A stretch of 64,000 nucleotides of DNA from Komagataeibacter saccharivorans (GTDB lineage: Bacteria > Pseudomonadota > Alphaproteobacteria > Acetobacterales > Acetobacteraceae). Positions 17,332 to 27,388 of the stretch are shown here, piece by piece. A program made the translations under genes and the position numbers. Location of the stretch: contig NZ_NKTY01000005.1 in NCBI RefSeq assembly GCF_003207825.1, forward strand, positions 1 to 64,000, given 5' to 3'. Each line of letters begins with the position of its first letter. Within the stretch, counting starts at the first letter, position 1. Below the pieces are notes generated by a model. The model was given only the letters and a program-made list of their open reading frames with translations, ran no database searches and was not told the origin of the DNA.

Positions 17332-18105
17332 TCAGGCTTCGGGTTCGGATTCCTTCCCCTCCGCCATCATTGTCCCCACCAGCATGTCCGCCAGCGCGCG
17401 GGTGGCAAGGGCGCGCGTGACCCGCCCCCCATCGGCAAGGGCGGCGTGATCCAGCCTGCGCACGGCTTCCTGCATGGCAAGGGCGGTACGCGGCAGGCGG
17501 CGCAGAAGCCATTCGACCACCGGCTGCGATACGACAATCTGGCGTTCCGCCAGCAGCCGCAGCAGCAGCACCCGCAGCAGCCCGTCACCGGGCTGGCGTA
17601 TGGCCACGGCCATGGTAGCACGCAGGCGGCTGGCAAGATCCGGCAGCACGACCGGCCAGCGCGCAGGCGGTTCACGCCCGCCCATCAACAGGGCGATACC
17701 GTGTTCACGGGCGGTATTGAGCAGGTGCAGCAGCGCCCGTTCATCCGTGCAGCAGTCGGCCCCGTCCAGCACGATGGCCATAACCGGCGCGTGGCCACCC
17801 GCGCCAAACAGCGCGGCGACATGCCCGTGCGACAGGCTGGGCCCCTGCAACAGCAGCGCATCGTGCATCTGCGCCCATATTTCCAGCATGTGGGTCTTGC
17901 CCGTGCCTGCCGCCCCCCACAGGGCCAGCCTGCGGTCCGGCCACGGGGTGGGACCAAGCAGCCAGCTTCGCGCAGCGGCGTTGGAGGCGGAAAAGACGAA
18001 ATCATCCGCAGCGAATCGGGGCGTGTGGGCAAACGGCAACACCAGTTGCCCGATCGCGCCGCCAAGCGCGTTTTCATCCGTTTTCAGCTTCGTGCGCTCA
18101 ACCAC
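17332..18105 (-). CDS. hda: DnaA-related replication inactivator Hda/HdaA
   Basis: AAA+ protein related to DnaA domain III, which helps convert DnaA-ATP to DnaA-ADP at the sliding clamp. Near the N-terminus is QLVLPF, the clamp-binding motif of Hda; the Walker A motif is GAAGTGKTHML, with a sensor region near LLRRLPRTALAM. The frame stays open to an ATG at 18288 inside purM, but that extension looks spurious. A GTG at 18105 places QLVLPF about 20 residues from the start and gives 257 aa, leaving about 137 bases for divergent promoters with purM. The exact start is uncertain; the family call is firm. Confidence 0.8.
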   Translation of the reverse strand: MVERTKLKTDENALGGAIGQLVLPFAHTPRFAADDFVFSASNAAARSWLLGPTPWPDRRLALWGAAGTGKTHMLEIWAQMHDALLLQGPSLSHGHVAALFGAGGHAPVMAIVLDGADCCTDERALLHLLNTAREHGIALLMGGREPPARWPVVLPDLASRLRATMAVAIRQPGDGLLRVLLLRLLAERQIVVSQPVVEWLLRRLPRTALAMQEAVRRLDHAALADGGRVTRALATRALADMLVGTMMAEGKESEPEA

Positions 18106-18242
18106 CGCTTTGTGCGTTGCCCCGCCTTGACGTAAAGAAAGCCGGAAGTCCGTTCGATCCCCGGTTCCGTGCTGCGGTTTCCATAGCCTGCCTGCGGGAG
18201 TCCGGGGAAGTGATAGTTTGATTACGAAAAAAGGCCCGCCGC

Positions 18243-19343
18243 ATGACGTCCGCCCCCCGCCCGCCTGCCTCCCCCGCCGATACAGCACCCGGCGCCACCT
18301 ACCGCGATGCCGGTGTGGACATTGCCGCGGGTGACGCGCTTGTCGAAGTCATCAAGCCTGCCGCCCGCGCGACGGACCGCCCCGGCACGATGGGCGGCCT
18401 TGGCGGGTTCGGCGCGCTGTTTGACCTGAAGGCCGCCGGTTTTTCCGATCCCATCCTTGTGTCATGCACCGATGGCGTGGGCACCAAGCTCATGATCGCC
18501 ATCGAAAGCGGACTGCATGAAACGGTGGGTATCGATCTGGTCGCCATGTGCGTGAACGATCTGGTGGTGCAGGGCGCGACCCCCCTGTTCTTTCTGGACT
18601 ATTTCGCAACGGGCAGGCTGTCGATTGACGATGCGGCGAAGGTGGTGCGTGGCATCGCAAAGGGCTGCGCCGATTCCGGCTGCGCGCTGGTTGGTGGCGA
18701 AACGGCGGAAATGCCGGGCATGTACGCCCCCGGCCACTATGACCTGGCCGGTTTTTCAGTTGGCGCGGCGGAGCGCACGGCCCTGCTGCCGGGCAGCATC
18801 CAGCCCGGTGACACGCTGATCGGCCTGCCCTCGGCTGGCGTGCATTCCAACGGCTTCTCGCTGGTACGCAACATTGTCACCCGCAGCGGGCTGGCATGGG
18901 ATGCGCCCTGCCCCTTCGCGGATGGCCAGACACTGGGCGAGGCCCTGATGATGCCCACGACCCTGTATGTGCATCAGGTTCTGGACCTGCACCATGCCGG
19001 GCTGCTGGTGGGGGCGGCGCACATCACCGGCGGTGGTCTGCCGGGCAACCTGCCCCGCGTGCTGCCCAAGGGCACGCGCGCCGTCATTGATGGGTCCGCA
19101 TGGCCGATCCCGCCCGTGTTCCAATGGCTGGCCAGCACCGGCAATGTCACGACCGAGGAAATGCTGCGCGTATTCAACTGCGGCATCGGCATGGTGCTGG
19201 TCGTGCGCGACAGCGCGGCGGCCCTTGCCCGTCTGGCCGAACGCGGGCAGCAGGCGTTCGTCATCGGGTCCATCGCGCAGGGCGAAACCCCGGACGCCCC
19301 GGCCACGCTGGCCTTCGACAGCCTGCCCGGACTGCGTGACTGA
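18243..19343 (+). CDS. purM: Phosphoribosylformylglycinamidine cyclo-ligase (AIR synthase)
   Basis: 366 aa AIR synthase, the fifth step of de novo purine synthesis (FGAM to AIR with ATP). Family motifs include [52 protein letters not shown] sequence (here [18 protein letters not shown]), [11 protein letters not shown] and [17 protein letters not shown] Pro/Ala-rich tail of about 18 residues precedes the conserved part. It is divergent from hda, and purN begins 4 bases after its stop, the common alphaproteobacterial purMN pair. Confidence 0.95.
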   Translation: MTSAPRPPASPADTAPGATYRDAGVDIAAGDALVEVIKPAARATDRPGTMGGLGGFGALFDLKAAGFSDPILVSCTDGVGTKLMIAIESGLHETVGIDLVAMCVNDLVVQGATPLFFLDYFATGRLSIDDAAKVVRGIAKGCADSGCALVGGETAEMPGMYAPGHYDLAGFSVGAAERTALLPGSIQPGDTLIGLPSAGVHSNGFSLVRNIVTRSGLAWDAPCPFADGQTLGEALMMPTTLYVHQVLDLHHAGLLVGAAHITGGGLPGNLPRVLPKGTRAVIDGSAWPIPPVFQWLASTGNVTTEEMLRVFNCGIGMVLVVRDSAAALARLAERGQQAFVIGSIAQGETPDAPATLAFDSLPGLRD

Positions 19344-19347
19344 ACCC

Positions 19348-19974
19348 GTGGTGACGCACAAGAAACCGATCGCGATCCTGATCAGCGGACGCGGCAGCAA
19401 TATGCGCGCGCTGATCGAATCGTGCGCGCAACCGGACTATCCCGCCCGGATCGCCCTTGTCCTGTCCAACAATCCCGATGCGCCGGGACTGGACGTGGCG
19501 CGCGAAGCCGGACTTGCAGCCCACGCCATCGACCACCGCCCCTATGGCCGGGACCGGGAGGCGCATGAGCGCGCGCTGGACGCGGCGCTGCGCGCGGCAG
19601 GCGTGGAATATATCTGCCTTGCGGGCTACATGCGGCTGCTTACCCCGTTCCTGACCAGTGCATGGGCGGAACGGATGCTCAACATTCATCCCAGCCTGCT
19701 GCCAGCCTTCCCCGGCCTGCATACGCATGAACGCGCGCTGGAAAACGGCACGCGCATTCATGGCTGCACGGTCCACTGGGTAACGCAGGGCATGGATGAA
19801 GGCCCCGTCATCGGGCAGGCAGCCGTGCCCGTTCTGGACGATGATACGCCCGACACGCTGGCCGCGCGCGTATTACGGCAGGAACACAGGCTGTACCCGG
19901 CCGCCCTGCTGCGCGTGCTGGACCCCGCGGGCGCGCCCGTGCCGAATGCGGCGGCCAGCCTGCTGTCCGTATAA
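19348..19974 (+). CDS. purN: Phosphoribosylglycinamide formyltransferase
   Basis: 208 aa GAR transformylase using 10-formyl-tetrahydrofolate. Motifs are IAILISGRGSNMRALIES at the N-terminus, CLAGYMRLL, LNIHPSLLPAFPGLHTHERA (catalytic Asn-His region) and GCTVHWVTQGMDEGPVI (with the essential Asp). No ATG fits ahead of the conserved N-terminus; two consecutive GTG codons at 19348 and 19351 are the candidates, directly after the purM stop, so coupled translation is likely. It is followed by a bidirectional terminator. Confidence 0.93.
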   Translation: MVTHKKPIAILISGRGSNMRALIESCAQPDYPARIALVLSNNPDAPGLDVAREAGLAAHAIDHRPYGRDREAHERALDAALRAAGVEYICLAGYMRLLTPFLTSAWAERMLNIHPSLLPAFPGLHTHERALENGTRIHGCTVHWVTQGMDEGPVIGQAAVPVLDDDTPDTLAARVLRQEHRLYPAALLRVLDPAGAPVPNAAASLLSV

Positions 19975-19994
19975 GGCCGGAACCATCCGGGCAT

Positions 19995-20023
19995 GAAAAA
20001 AGCCGGCCCGCAGGCCGGCTTTT
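19995..20023. terminator. Bidirectional intrinsic terminator between purN and ndk
   Basis: A perfect stem AAAAGCCGGCC / GGCCGGCTTTT with a CGCA loop has A-runs on the left and T-runs on the right. It lies between the convergent purN and ndk genes, so it can end transcription from both sides. Confidence 0.85.
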
Positions 20024-20066
20024 ACATGGGCGGGGCAGAACCCCGCATCCTTCCGGTCCGTAAGGA

Positions 20067-20489
20067 TCAGGGCAGGATTTCGGTGCCGGCGAAGAAGAAC
20101 GCGATTTCGTTCTTCGCGTTTTCAAGGCTGTCCGAACCATGGACGGAGTTCGCTTCGATGCTTTCGGCGAACTGCGCGCGGATGGTGTTGGCTTCGGCCT
20201 TCTTGGGGTCGGTCGCACCCATCACTTCGCGGTTCTTCAGGACAGCGTTCTCACCTTCGAGAACCTGCACCACGACCGGGCCGGATACCATGAAGGACAC
20301 CAGGTCGTTGTAGAACGGGCGTTCCTTGTGCACTTCATAGAACGCGCCAGCGGTTGCGGGCGTGAGCTGGATGCGCTTCTGGGCGACGATGCGCAGGCCG
20401 TTGTCTTCAAACACGGCATTGATCTTGCCGGTCAGGTTGCGACGGGTTGCATCGGGCTTGATGATGGAGAGGGTACGTTCAACTGCCAT
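20067..20489 (-). CDS. ndk: Nucleoside diphosphate kinase
   Basis: 140 aa Ndk, balancing NTP pools by phosphate transfer through a phospho-histidine. It starts [17 protein letters not shown] and carries the active-site block [20 protein letters not shown], where the His of VHGSD is the phosphorylated residue. The ATG at 20489 has a good AAGGAG site; the frame is open 47 codons further upstream, but that part is not family-like. It is convergent with purN and separated from the divergent ABC-F gene by about 160 bases that must hold both promoters. Confidence 0.96.
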   Translation of the reverse strand: MAVERTLSIIKPDATRRNLTGKINAVFEDNGLRIVAQKRIQLTPATAGAFYEVHKERPFYNDLVSFMVSGPVVVQVLEGENAVLKNREVMGATDPKKAEANTIRAQFAESIEANSVHGSDSLENAKNEIAFFFAGTEILP

Positions 20490-20650
20490 GGGACAGCTCC
20501 TTTCAAACAGGTGATGGAATATAACGAGACGGCATCGGTCATAAACCGCCATCGCCTTACAAGCGCCATCTAGAGCATATCGCCGCGGACTGGTAGGTAC
20601 AACCCGCACGAAACCAGCCATGTCCCCCATATTGCCGGAGTTTTCCGCCC

Positions 20651-22540
20651 GTGAGCCTGCTCGTCATATCCGACCTGACCCTGCGCATTGCAGGGCGCAC
20701 CCTGCTTGATGGCGCAAGCCTGAGCATCGATCCGGGGCGCAAGATCGGCCTTGTGGGCCGTAACGGGGCGGGCAAATCAACATTGCTGGCCGCGATCGCG
20801 GGCGACATTGCGCCCGATGGGGGCAGCATCCACATGTCGGCGCGCGCACGCATGGCGCGCATCCGGCAGGAAGCGCCCACGGGCTACGGCTCCCTGCTGG
20901 AAACCGTGCTGGCGGGCGATACCGAACGCACGGAACTGCTGGCCGAATCCGAAACCTGCGCCGATCCCGCCCGCGTGGCCGATATTCATGAACGCCTGCT
21001 GGCGATCGACGCGCACAGCGCACCCGCACGGGCGGCGGCCATCCTGTCGGGTCTGGGATTTGACGCGGCGGCACAGGCGCGGCCCGTATCGGATTTTTCG
21101 GGCGGGTGGCGCATGCGCGTGGCGCTGGCAACCGCGCTGTTCCTCAACCCCGACCTGCTTCTGCTGGATGAGCCGACCAACCACCTCGACCTTGAAGCCA
21201 CGATCTGGCTGGAAAACTGGCTGGCGCGGTTTTCGGGGGCGGCGCTGATTGTCAGTCATGACCGGGGGCTGCTGGACCGCGCGGTGGACGCCATCGCCCA
21301 TCTGGATCACGGCAAGCTGACGCTGACACCCGGCGGGTATGAGGAATTCGTGCGCATCCGCACCGAACAGGCCCTGCAGCAGGCCCGCATGGCTGAACGC
21401 ATCAATGCAAAACGGGTGCATATGCAGTCCTTTGTGGACCGTTTCCGCGCCAAGGCCACCAAGGCCCGTCAGGCACAGGCGCGGCTGAAGGCGTTGCAGA
21501 AGCTGCCGCAGATAGACAGCGTGATCGAGGACGCGCCCAGCCAGTTTTCCTTTCCCGAACCCTCCGCCCTGCCGCCGCCCATGCTGACCATGGACCGGGT
21601 TTCCGCCGGGTATGGGGACCATACCATCCTGTCGCACCTGTCCCTGCGCATCGACATGGAAGACCGGATCGCCCTGCTGGGCGCGAACGGCAACGGCAAA
21701 TCCACCTTCGCCAAGCTGGTGGCGGGGCGGCTGGAGCCGCAATCGGGCACGATCCAGCACAGCCCGAAGCTGAAAGTCGGCTATTTCGCCCAGCACCAGG
21801 CCGAGGAACTACGCCCCCACGAAACCCCGGTGGACCACATGGCCCGCGCCCTGCCCGGCGCAGCCCCTTCCGCCGTGCGTGCGCAGCTTGCCCGCTTCGG
21901 TCTGGATGCGGAACGGGCCGATACCGTAACACGCGACCTGTCGGGCGGCGAAAAGGCGCGCCTGCTGCTGGCGCTGGCGACACGCGACGCGCCGCATCTG
22001 CTCATACTGGATGAACCGACCAACCATCTGGATCTTGACGCACGCGACGCGCTGATCCGTGCGCTGGCGGAATTCGAAGGTGCCGTCCTGCTGATCAGCC
22101 ATGATCCGCATCTGGTGGAACTGGTGGCCGACCGGCTGTGGCTGGTGGGAGATGGTACGGTGCGCCCGTTTGATGGCGACATGGCGGAATACCGCACATG
22201 GCTTACGGAACGCGCGCGCGCCGCCTCCCAGAGCGATCCGTCACGCCCGGCGGCGGCCCCCAAACGCGATGACCGCCGTGAGCGTGCCGAAGCCCGCAAG
22301 GCGCTGGCCCCGCTACGCAAGCGAATCCGCGATGCGGAACAGCTTATGGCCCGACTGGTGGCCGAGCGTACCAAGCTGGAAACCCGTCTGGCGGACCCGG
22401 CCCTGTATGAAGGCGGCAAGGCCGATGAGGTCACGGCCCTGAACACCCGCCTTGCCGCCATCGCACGCGAACACGACAAGGCGGAAGAAGACTGGCTGGA
22501 AGCTGAAACCGAGATGGAAGAAGCCGCAAGCGCTGACTGA
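20651..22540 (+). CDS. ABC-F family ATPase (YheS/Uup-like)
   Basis: 629 aa soluble protein with two ABC ATPase domains and no membrane segments, the layout of ABC-F ribosome-associated factors. Domain 1 has Walker [15 protein letters not shown], signature [10 protein letters not shown] and [15 protein letters not shown]; domain 2 has [24 protein letters not shown] and [15 protein letters not shown]. The charged linker between them (about residues 235-310) matches the P-site tRNA-interaction motif of the family, and a C-terminal coiled coil is suggested by the Arg/Glu/Lys-rich tail. Start codon is GTG. It probably relieves ribosome stalling; a resistance role is possible but not indicated. It is convergent with the MFS gene. 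Confidence 0.9.
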   Translation: MSLLVISDLTLRIAGRTLLDGASLSIDPGRKIGLVGRNGAGKSTLLAAIAGDIAPDGGSIHMSARARMARIRQEAPTGYGSLLETVLAGDTERTELLAESETCADPARVADIHERLLAIDAHSAPARAAAILSGLGFDAAAQARPVSDFSGGWRMRVALATALFLNPDLLLLDEPTNHLDLEATIWLENWLARFSGAALIVSHDRGLLDRAVDAIAHLDHGKLTLTPGGYEEFVRIRTEQALQQARMAERINAKRVHMQSFVDRFRAKATKARQAQARLKALQKLPQIDSVIEDAPSQFSFPEPSALPPPMLTMDRVSAGYGDHTILSHLSLRIDMEDRIALLGANGNGKSTFAKLVAGRLEPQSGTIQHSPKLKVGYFAQHQAEELRPHETPVDHMARALPGAAPSAVRAQLARFGLDAERADTVTRDLSGGEKARLLLALATRDAPHLLILDEPTNHLDLDARDALIRALAEFEGAVLLISHDPHLVELVADRLWLVGDGTVRPFDGDMAEYRTWLTERARAASQSDPSRPAAAPKRDDRRERAEARKALAPLRKRIRDAEQLMARLVAERTKLETRLADPALYEGGKADEVTALNTRLAAIAREHDKAEEDWLEAETEMEEAASAD

Positions 22541-22549
22541 ACGCGGGCG

Positions 22550-23758
22550 TCAGGCGGGCATGTGGCGGCGTTCCAGCCGCTGCGCCACCAGCGCCAGCGT
22601 AAAGACGGCCAGACCGGCTGCCGAAAGACACGCCCCGGCCCAGCCCACCGACTGCGCGCCGTAACCGGCGGCGATCACCGCCCCGCCCAGCCACGCGCCA
22701 AACGCATTGGCGATATTGACCGCGGAATGGTTAAGGGCCGCGGCCAGAACCTGTGCATTGCCCGTCACATCCATAAGGCGCGTCTGAAGCGCGGGCAGCA
22801 GCGCGATGATGCCGCCCATGAGGCTGATGACCAGCAGGATCAGCCCAGGATTGCCCGCGCAGATGGGAAACAGGCACGACATGAGCGTGCTGCCCGCCAG
22901 CGTCACGACAACCGCGCGCGCGGGACTGACATCCACCAGCCGCGCGCCCGCCATGTTGCCCGCCACCATGCCCACGCCCCATAGCGACTGCGCCAGCGGC
23001 ACGACCCAGACAGGGGCGTGCGTGACCGTCAGCAGCACTTCGGACATGTAGGTGCCTACGCAGAACATTCCCCCGAAACCGATCGCACCGGTCGCCAGCG
23101 TAAACCACACCTGCGGGCGAGCCAGTGCGCCCAGTTCCCGCAGGGGCGCGCTGGACGGTTCCGCCGCCACTTCGGGCACATTGCGCGCGATCAGGCCAAG
23201 GGCCAGCACACTCATAATCGTGATGACCCCGTACATCATGCGCCAGCCCAGCAACTGCCCGCCCCATGTAGTCAGCGGTACGCCCACGACATGCGCCACG
23301 GTCAGGCCGACAAACACGCCCGCCACCGCCCGCCCGCGGCGGCCCGGTTCCACCATGGCGGCCATGACCAGTGCGGCCACACCATAGAAGGCCCCGTGCG
23401 GCAGGCCCGTCAGGAACCGCGCATAGAACAGCGACCGGTATCCCGGCGACAGGACCGACGCGGCATTGCCCACCACGAACAGGGCCTGCAGCACCAGCAG
23501 CAGCCTGCGCCGCGACAGGCCCGCGCCGATAATGGTGATAAGGGGCGCCCCCACCACCACGCCCAGCGCATAGGCGCTGATGACGTGCCCGGCCACCGGC
23601 ACCGATACGCCAAGCGAACGCGCAACGCCGGGCAGGACGGCCATAAGCGCGAATTCCCCCGTGCCGATGGTGAACGTCGCCACCGCCAGCGCAAGTTCGG
23701 CCGCCCCCACGCGCCCGCGACCGGCCGGGAGGGAGGGAAGAATGTTCAGGCTACGCAC
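22550..23758 (-). CDS. MFS efflux transporter, AraJ/YdhP-like
   Basis: About 402 aa major facilitator of the DHA1 drug/sugar-proton antiporter group, with roughly 12 hydrophobic segments. TM1 is LALAVATFTIGTGEFALMAVLP, and the loop 2-3 signature GAGLSRRRLLL is clear. The open frame reaches an ATG at 23890, but the extra 44 residues are polar and not family-like. A GTG at 23758 (VRSLNILPSLP) follows an AAAGGG site and is preferred. It is divergent from the AI-2E family gene and probably exports small metabolites or sugars; the substrate is not readable. Confidence 0.82.
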   Translation of the reverse strand: MRSLNILPSLPAGRGRVGAAELALAVATFTIGTGEFALMAVLPGVARSLGVSVPVAGHVISAYALGVVVGAPLITIIGAGLSRRRLLLVLQALFVVGNAASVLSPGYRSLFYARFLTGLPHGAFYGVAALVMAAMVEPGRRGRAVAGVFVGLTVAHVVGVPLTTWGGQLLGWRMMYGVITIMSVLALGLIARNVPEVAAEPSSAPLRELGALARPQVWFTLATGAIGFGGMFCVGTYMSEVLLTVTHAPVWVVPLAQSLWGVGMVAGNMAGARLVDVSPARAVVVTLAGSTLMSCLFPICAGNPGLILLVISLMGGIIALLPALQTRLMDVTGNAQVLAAALNHSAVNIANAFGAWLGGAVIAAGYGAQSVGWAGACLSAAGLAVFTLALVAQRLERRHMPA

Positions 23759-23964
23759 ATCTCGACCCTTTCCCGGCGGGATGGAATGGCTTACGGCTAA
23801 GCGTATCAGTGCCGCAGCGGTCCTGTACACACAATGCCGCAAATCCGGCATCACCTTATGGAAATCCGGTTCGACCTTCCTGCCTTCCAATACGTTATGC
23901 CGGTCAGACCCCGCCGGGTTTTACATCCTGCGGGACCTGTGCCGCCCACCCTACGGACATATTG

Positions 23965-25089
23965 ATGACAGCCTCTCCCCCACCGGCTTCTTCCCAGCAC
24001 ACCACACATCATGAACACGAACAGGCGAAAGACAGCGTGACCGATCCCCGCGCCGTCCAGCTTGCCCGCATTTTCAGCCTGCTACGTCTGGCCATCGTCG
24101 TTACCGTCGTGGTCGTGCTGATCTGGCTGGTGGGCGACGTGCTGATGGTCATCTTCGCCGCCACGCTGGTAGCCGTCATCCTGCATAACCTTGCCGGTAT
24201 CGTGGAACGGCATACGCGCCTGCCCTACTGGCTGGCGCTGACAGCGGTGGTGGTCGTGCTGATCGCTGCCCTGACCGCACTGATATGGAGCAGTGGCCCC
24301 GAAATATCGGAACAGGCGGTCAAGCTGCGCACCGCCCTGAGTGAACAGGCCCACAGCCTGCGCGACCGGATGGGCAATTCCTCCATCGGGCGGATGATCC
24401 TTGATAACCTGCCCTCCTCCCTTGGCGGGAACGAGCCGTCCTCGGGCGGCAGCGGCTTCGGTTCGCTGGCGGGGTCCATGACGGGATTCGTGTCCTCCGC
24501 CTTTGGTGCGGCGGGCACGCTGGCGGTCATCCTGATCGCGGGGCTGTATTTCGCCATATCGCCCGAACTCTATGTCAACGGCATGCTGCGGCTGGTCCCG
24601 CATGAATACCGCAAGACATCACGCGACCTGCTGCTGACAGCGGGGCGCACCCTGTGGGCATGGACGGCGGGACAGGCGCTGGACATGACGGTGGTGGGGC
24701 TGCTGTCCTTTATCGGGCTGTGGTGCATCGGCGTGCCACTGGCCCTTGCGCTGGGGGTGGTGGCGGGGCTGGCCAACTTCATCCCCTATATCGGCGCGTT
24801 CGTAGGCGCCGTGCCTGCCGTGCTGATCGCCCTGTCGCAGGGCACGCGCGAAGGGTTCATGGTCATGGGCCTGTATGCCGCGATCCAGTTTTTCGAAGGT
24901 AACGTGATGGCCCCCCTGATCCAGCGCCACGCGGTGCAGATGCCGCCGGGGCTGACCATCCTGTCCCAGACGATCTTCGGCACCATTCTGGGCGTGCCGG
25001 GCCTTATCCTGGCCTCTCCACTGACTGCCGCCCTTCTGGCTACGGCGGACCGCGCCACGCCCAAGCTTGAAGATGACGAACGCGTCTGA
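23965..25089 (+). CDS. AI-2E family (PerM-like) membrane protein
   Basis: About 374 aa with seven or eight hydrophobic segments. They include LAIVVTVVVVLIWLVGDVLMV near the N-terminus, and a C-terminal family block with ANFIPYIGAFVGAVPAVLIA and QFFEGNVMAPLIQRHAVQMPP, typical of the AI-2E/PerM transporter family (Pfam AI-2E_transport). The ATG at 23965 (MTASPPPASS) is chosen because the upstream in-frame extension is Cys/Pro-rich and overlaps the divergent MFS promoter region. The first 30 residues form a His/Gln/Ser-rich cytoplasmic tail. Members export autoinducer-2, ions or unknown solutes; the substrate here is unknown. Confidence 0.82.
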   Translation: MTASPPPASSQHTTHHEHEQAKDSVTDPRAVQLARIFSLLRLAIVVTVVVVLIWLVGDVLMVIFAATLVAVILHNLAGIVERHTRLPYWLALTAVVVVLIAALTALIWSSGPEISEQAVKLRTALSEQAHSLRDRMGNSSIGRMILDNLPSSLGGNEPSSGGSGFGSLAGSMTGFVSSAFGAAGTLAVILIAGLYFAISPELYVNGMLRLVPHEYRKTSRDLLLTAGRTLWAWTAGQALDMTVVGLLSFIGLWCIGVPLALALGVVAGLANFIPYIGAFVGAVPAVLIALSQGTREGFMVMGLYAAIQFFEGNVMAPLIQRHAVQMPPGLTILSQTIFGTILGVPGLILASPLTAALLATADRATPKLEDDERV

Positions 25090-25093
25090 ACGC

Positions 25094-25124
25094 AAAAGGG
25101 GCGGGAGAATATCCTCCCGCCCCC
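25094..25124. terminator. Intrinsic terminator between the AI-2E gene and the HAD gene
   Basis: The stem GGGGCGGGAG / CTCCCGCCCC lies between convergent genes. On the minus strand it is followed by TTTT, so it best serves the glycan-associated operon that ends with the HAD gene. Confidence 0.7.
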
Positions 25125-25151
25125 GTCCGGCCTGAATTGATCATCTCCTGC

Positions 25152-25736
25152 TCAGGGCAGGAGCGTATTTACATCGACATGGGGCATGCCGGCCCGGCCT
25201 GCCGCCTGCATGCCTTCGCGGCTGTCCTCGAACACAAGACAGGCGGCTGGATCAACTTCCAGCCTGCCTGCGGCCAGAAGGAACATGTCCGGTGCAGGTT
25301 TGGGGTTCGCCACATCATCAATGGTGACGATGACGTCAAACAGTCGCTCAAGCCCCAGATGGCGCAGACAGGCCGACACCATCTGCCGTGACCCGTTCGA
25401 CGCCACCGCCATGGGCAGGCGGCCATGATACTGCCGTGCAATATCCGTCACGACCGTGATTTCACGTAATACATGCAGCTTTTTCAGCATGCCTTCCCGC
25501 GCGCGGGTGATGATGGTGTCACGGTTCACGCTGCGGCCCAGACGATGTTCGACAATATCGAGCACCATCTGTTCCGATATGCCGCCATGGCCGTGGAACC
25601 ATTCCAAGGGCACGCTCTGGCGGATTTCGTCCTCCAGCGCCGCAATCCACCCTTCACGATACAGGGGCAGGCTGTCGACGAGGGTACCGTCACAGTCGAA
25701 GATCAGCCCCGCCGTACCCTCGCGCACCAGTCTCAT
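25152..25736 (-). CDS. HAD-superfamily phosphatase
   Basis: 194 aa HAD hydrolase, subfamily IA (phosphoglucomutase/phosphatase-like). Motif I is LIFDCDGTLVDS with the nucleophile Asp, motif II is VASNGSRQMV, motif III the Lys in DVANPKPAPDMFLLA, and motif IV VFEDSREGMQAAGRAG. It would act on a small phosphorylated metabolite, possibly a sugar phosphate. It overlaps the upstream membrane-anchored gene by four bases and is the last gene of the dehydratase-aminotransferase operon, so a link to nucleotide-sugar metabolism is possible but unproven. Confidence 0.85.
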   Translation of the reverse strand: MRLVREGTAGLIFDCDGTLVDSLPLYREGWIAALEDEIRQSVPLEWFHGHGGISEQMVLDIVEHRLGRSVNRDTIITRAREGMLKKLHVLREITVVTDIARQYHGRLPMAVASNGSRQMVSACLRHLGLERLFDVIVTIDDVANPKPAPDMFLLAAGRLEVDPAACLVFEDSREGMQAAGRAGMPHVDVNTLLP

Positions 25737-26236
25737 GGAAAAGCGGACCGGGGATAGTCGTACTGGTTCACAAGGTCACGCAGCACCCCGAAATCCCTGT
25801 CACTGAAATGATGGACACGGATGACCGCACCGGGCCGTGACTCCACGAATACGGTGTTGTTCCAGTCAGCCGCGCTGATACCGGTCCACAGCGTGATACG
25901 GTATGGCTCCGGTGGCTGGTGGGCGCCTGCCCCGGCCTGCTGGTCGTGCGCGTCGGGCGCCACCTGCATCATCAGCACGGCGTCCCCCGTTGAAGGCGGG
26001 GTCTGGCCCAGCGGCCCCCAGCCTGCGGTATGACCCTGCAACCAGTCATTGAACGTGTGGACCTGGGCTGCCGTCAGCGTGCGTTCCGCGCGCATGGGAC
26101 CTACGGCAATGGTGCCCGATTCCATGGTGGGGAAGCTCAGTGGCCGGAAATTGGGCATGGCCATGTACCACAACCCTGCTGACGTACCGATCGTGATAAA
26201 CAGGAACCCGATCAGCAGGACTGTCTCGCGTTTCAT
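25733..26236 (-). CDS. Membrane-anchored hypothetical protein
   Basis: 167 aa protein of no family I recognise. It begins MKRETVLLIGFLFITIGTSA, a single membrane anchor or uncleaved signal, followed by about 140 polar residues with a His/Gln/Ala-rich stretch (DAHDQQAGAGAHQPPE) and a C-terminal part rich in Phe, Val and Arg. It is most likely periplasmic and tethered to the inner membrane. It lies 15 bases after the aminotransferase stop and overlaps the HAD gene (ATGA), so it belongs to the glycan operon. Confidence 0.7.
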   Translation of the reverse strand: MKRETVLLIGFLFITIGTSAGLWYMAMPNFRPLSFPTMESGTIAVGPMRAERTLTAAQVHTFNDWLQGHTAGWGPLGQTPPSTGDAVLMMQVAPDAHDQQAGAGAHQPPEPYRITLWTGISAADWNNTVFVESRPGAVIRVHHFSDRDFGVLRDLVNQYDYPRSAFP

Positions 26237-26251
26237 TTGCGTATGTTCTCC

Positions 26252-27388
26252 TTAAGCGCACACGGCCGCGACAACCCGGCCCACATCATGATCCGTCAGT
26301 TCGGGGTGCATCGGCAATGCAAGGATGCGCTGTGACAGATCTTCCGCCACCGGCAGGGGGCTGCCATCATGGCTGGCCCTGTAGGCTGGCTGCAGGTGCA
26401 GCGGGCGGGGATAATAGATGGCCGATGCGATTCCGCGCGCCTTCAGCCTGTCCTGGATGGTGGCGCGGTCTTCCGCCCCACCGGTCAGGACCGAATAGAT
26501 CGCCCATGACGATTCACTGTCGGCCACGCGGGCGGGCGGAATGACACACCCGGCCAGGCCCGCGTCATAACAGTCAGCGATTACGCGCCTGCGGCCCAGT
26601 TCCATGTCGAATACGTCCAGCTTGGCCAGCAGGATCGCCGCCTGAATCGTGTCCAGCCGGGCATTCATGCCGGTACGCAGCACCTCGTAACGGGTCTTGC
26701 CTTCCCCATGCGTGCGCAGCGAACGGTAGAGTTCGGCGCGCGCCGGGTCATCGGTCAGGATACCGCCCGCATCGCCGTAGGCCCCCAGCGGCTTGGACGG
26801 GAAGAAGGACAGCGTGGTAGCCACGGCTTCGCGCCCCAGCCTGCGCCCGGACAGCGTGGCCCCGAAAGCCTGCGCGCAGTCAGCCATGAGGAACAGGTTT
26901 TCTTCGTCCGCGATGGCACGCAGTTCGGGCCATGGCGCGGGCTGGCCGAACAGATCGACCCCGATCACCGCACGCAGGCGCAGGCGGCCAGCCTTGCGCA
27001 CATCCGCAATGCGGCGGCGCAGGCTGGCGGGATCGATCTGGAAGGTTGCGGGGTCCACATCGACAAAAACCGGCGTCGCCCCCAGCACCAGCGGCACCTC
27101 CGCCGTGGCGGTATAGGTGAAGGCAGGCAGGAATACCGCATCGCCCGCGCCGATCCCTTCGGCCATCAGCACGATCTGGATCGCGTCCGTCCCCGAGGAG
27201 ACGCCCACGCATTCCGCCGCACCCGCATAGCTGGCCAGACGGGATTCGAGTTCCATCACCTCCGGCCCCATGACGAAGCGGCAGTGCCGCATGACCGCGT
27301 CCACGCGCTGCTTGATCTCTTCGGCGATCAGGCTCTGCTGCTTGGGCAGGTTCAGGAAACCTATGGGCGTTTCCACCGGAGCATTCAT
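26252..27388 (-). CDS. DegT/DnrJ/EryC1 PLP-dependent sugar aminotransferase
   Basis: 378 aa aminotransferase that puts an amino group on a keto-nucleotide sugar. It has VSSGTDAIQIVLMAEGIGAG, GDAVFLPAFTYTATAE and MADCAQAFGA; the PLP lysine is in LSFFPSKPLGAYGDAGG. It is nearest to the WlbC/WbpE/PglE group by recollection. Its start overlaps the stop of the CapD-like dehydratase by four bases; a 4,6-dehydratase followed by an aminotransferase is the classic route to 4-amino-4,6-dideoxy sugars. The product sugar is not determined by the sequence. Confidence 0.88.
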   Translation of the reverse strand: MNAPVETPIGFLNLPKQQSLIAEEIKQRVDAVMRHCRFVMGPEVMELESRLASYAGAAECVGVSSGTDAIQIVLMAEGIGAGDAVFLPAFTYTATAEVPLVLGATPVFVDVDPATFQIDPASLRRRIADVRKAGRLRLRAVIGVDLFGQPAPWPELRAIADEENLFLMADCAQAFGATLSGRRLGREAVATTLSFFPSKPLGAYGDAGGILTDDPARAELYRSLRTHGEGKTRYEVLRTGMNARLDTIQAAILLAKLDVFDMELGRRRVIADCYDAGLAGCVIPPARVADSESSWAIYSVLTGGAEDRATIQDRLKARGIASAIYYPRPLHLQPAYRASHDGSPLPVAEDLSQRILALPMHPELTDHDVGRVVAAVCA

